Assembly: GCF_000365425.1 (NCBI RefSeq)
Contig: NZ_AQOV01000002.1
Location: forward strand, 682,001 to 746,000
Length of the DNA: 64,000 nucleotides
Reading direction: 5' to 3'
DNA from: Methylomonas sp. MK1
GTDB taxonomy: Bacteria; Pseudomonadota; Gammaproteobacteria; Methylococcales; Methylomonadaceae
A program made the position numbers and the translations under genes. The notes below the pieces were generated by a model that was not told where the DNA came from, did no database searches, and saw only the letters and a program-made list of their open reading frames with translations. Positions 63,734-64,000 of this stretch are shown here, in pieces; positions within the stretch are counted from its first letter, which is position 1; each line of letters begins with the position of its first letter.

Positions 63734-64000
63734 ATGTTCCCTAAAGTCTTGGTTTGCGTGGTTGGCGCGCGACCTAATTTCATGAAAATGGCGCCAATTA
63801 TTAGGCAGTTGCAATCTGTTCGGCATTTGATCACTCCTTATCTGGTGCATACCGGTCAGCATTACGACCAAGCCATGAAAGATACTTTTTTCCAACAGCT
63901 CGGTATTCCGGAGCCGGACAAAGATTTGGGTGTTGGATCCGGCAGTCATGCAGTGCAGACTGCAAATGTCATGTTGCGCTTTGAGCCGGTTTTGGATGAG
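63734..64000 (+). CDS. wecB: UDP-N-acetylglucosamine 2-epimerase, N-terminal part
   Basis: 89 codons before the window ends. FPKVLVCVVGARPNFMKMAP, LVHTGQHYDQAMKDTFFQ and LGVGSGSHAVQTANVM are hallmark segments of WecB-type epimerases that make UDP-ManNAc. It begins 5 bases after the ATPase stop and continues the exopolysaccharide operon to the right. Confidence 0.93.
   Translation, partial: MFPKVLVCVVGARPNFMKMAPIIRQLQSVRHLITPYLVHTGQHYDQAMKDTFFQQLGIPEPDKDLGVGSGSHAVQTANVMLRFEPVLDE

Overview
The window looks like a chromosomal stretch of a gammaproteobacterium with moderate GC, most plausibly a methanotroph-like member of the Methylococcales. That placement is an inference from gene content: an XrtA/PEP-CTERM exopolysaccharide locus, a dacA-ybeD-lipB-lipA order, a truncated haemoglobin module and giant cell-surface proteins. 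No rRNA, tRNA or marker gene is present to confirm it. No CRISPR array was seen.

Layout. 1-2.9 kb is a damaged mobile region: the end of a catalase-family gene, a fragment resembling DUF2835, and an IS630-type element whose transposase is frameshifted and split by an intact IS3-family element. 2.9-24.9 kb holds what I consider the most interesting content. A 3309-residue surface protein (LEPR-XLL-like start, DUF4347, LamG, cadherin-like repeats, beta-helix) is followed on the same strand by a membrane PAS-GGDEF-GGDEF-EAL protein. Divergent from it is a compact gene run encoding two HDOD proteins, a GAF-membrane-HlyD protein, an M50 metalloprotease with PqqD-like and lipoyl/HlyD parts, a short SecA-like ATPase and a secreted HlyD adaptor. 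I propose that this run is a dedicated export and maturation machine for the giant protein.

25-32 kb has a small unknown ORF, a lipoprotein plus a possible permuted cysteine-peptidase-like periplasmic protein, then the cell-wall/lipoate operon dacA-dat-ybeD-lipB-lipA. 32-34.4 kb has a SufR-like cysteine-containing regulator divergent from a truncated haemoglobin and a [2Fe-2S]/FAD reductase. 34.3-40.4 kb is a LysR regulator with a clear T-N11-A operator, divergent from a lipoprotein-MFS-HlyD-TolC-type efflux operon. 40.6-42.3 kb holds a DUF5765 membrane protein and a PfkB sugar kinase.

42.5-49.5 kb is a circularly permuted ATP-grasp / alpha-E / transglutaminase-DUF2126 cluster with an unexpected HPPD-like VOC-fold protein inside it. 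From 49.6 kb to the right edge, in visibly more AT-rich DNA, lies an XrtA/PEP-CTERM exopolysaccharide locus: two acyltransferases of the exosortase-associated family, PrsK/PrsR, a cyclic-nucleotide-binding-domain protein, PrsT, an outer-membrane export lipoprotein with a hexanucleotide-encoded polyglycine tract, a chain-length protein, a tyrosine autokinase, an outer-membrane beta-barrel, an AAA ATPase and the start of wecB. The exosortase itself and its substrates must lie outside the window.

Caveats: no searches were run. Family names come from recognised motifs, and domain borders are approximate.
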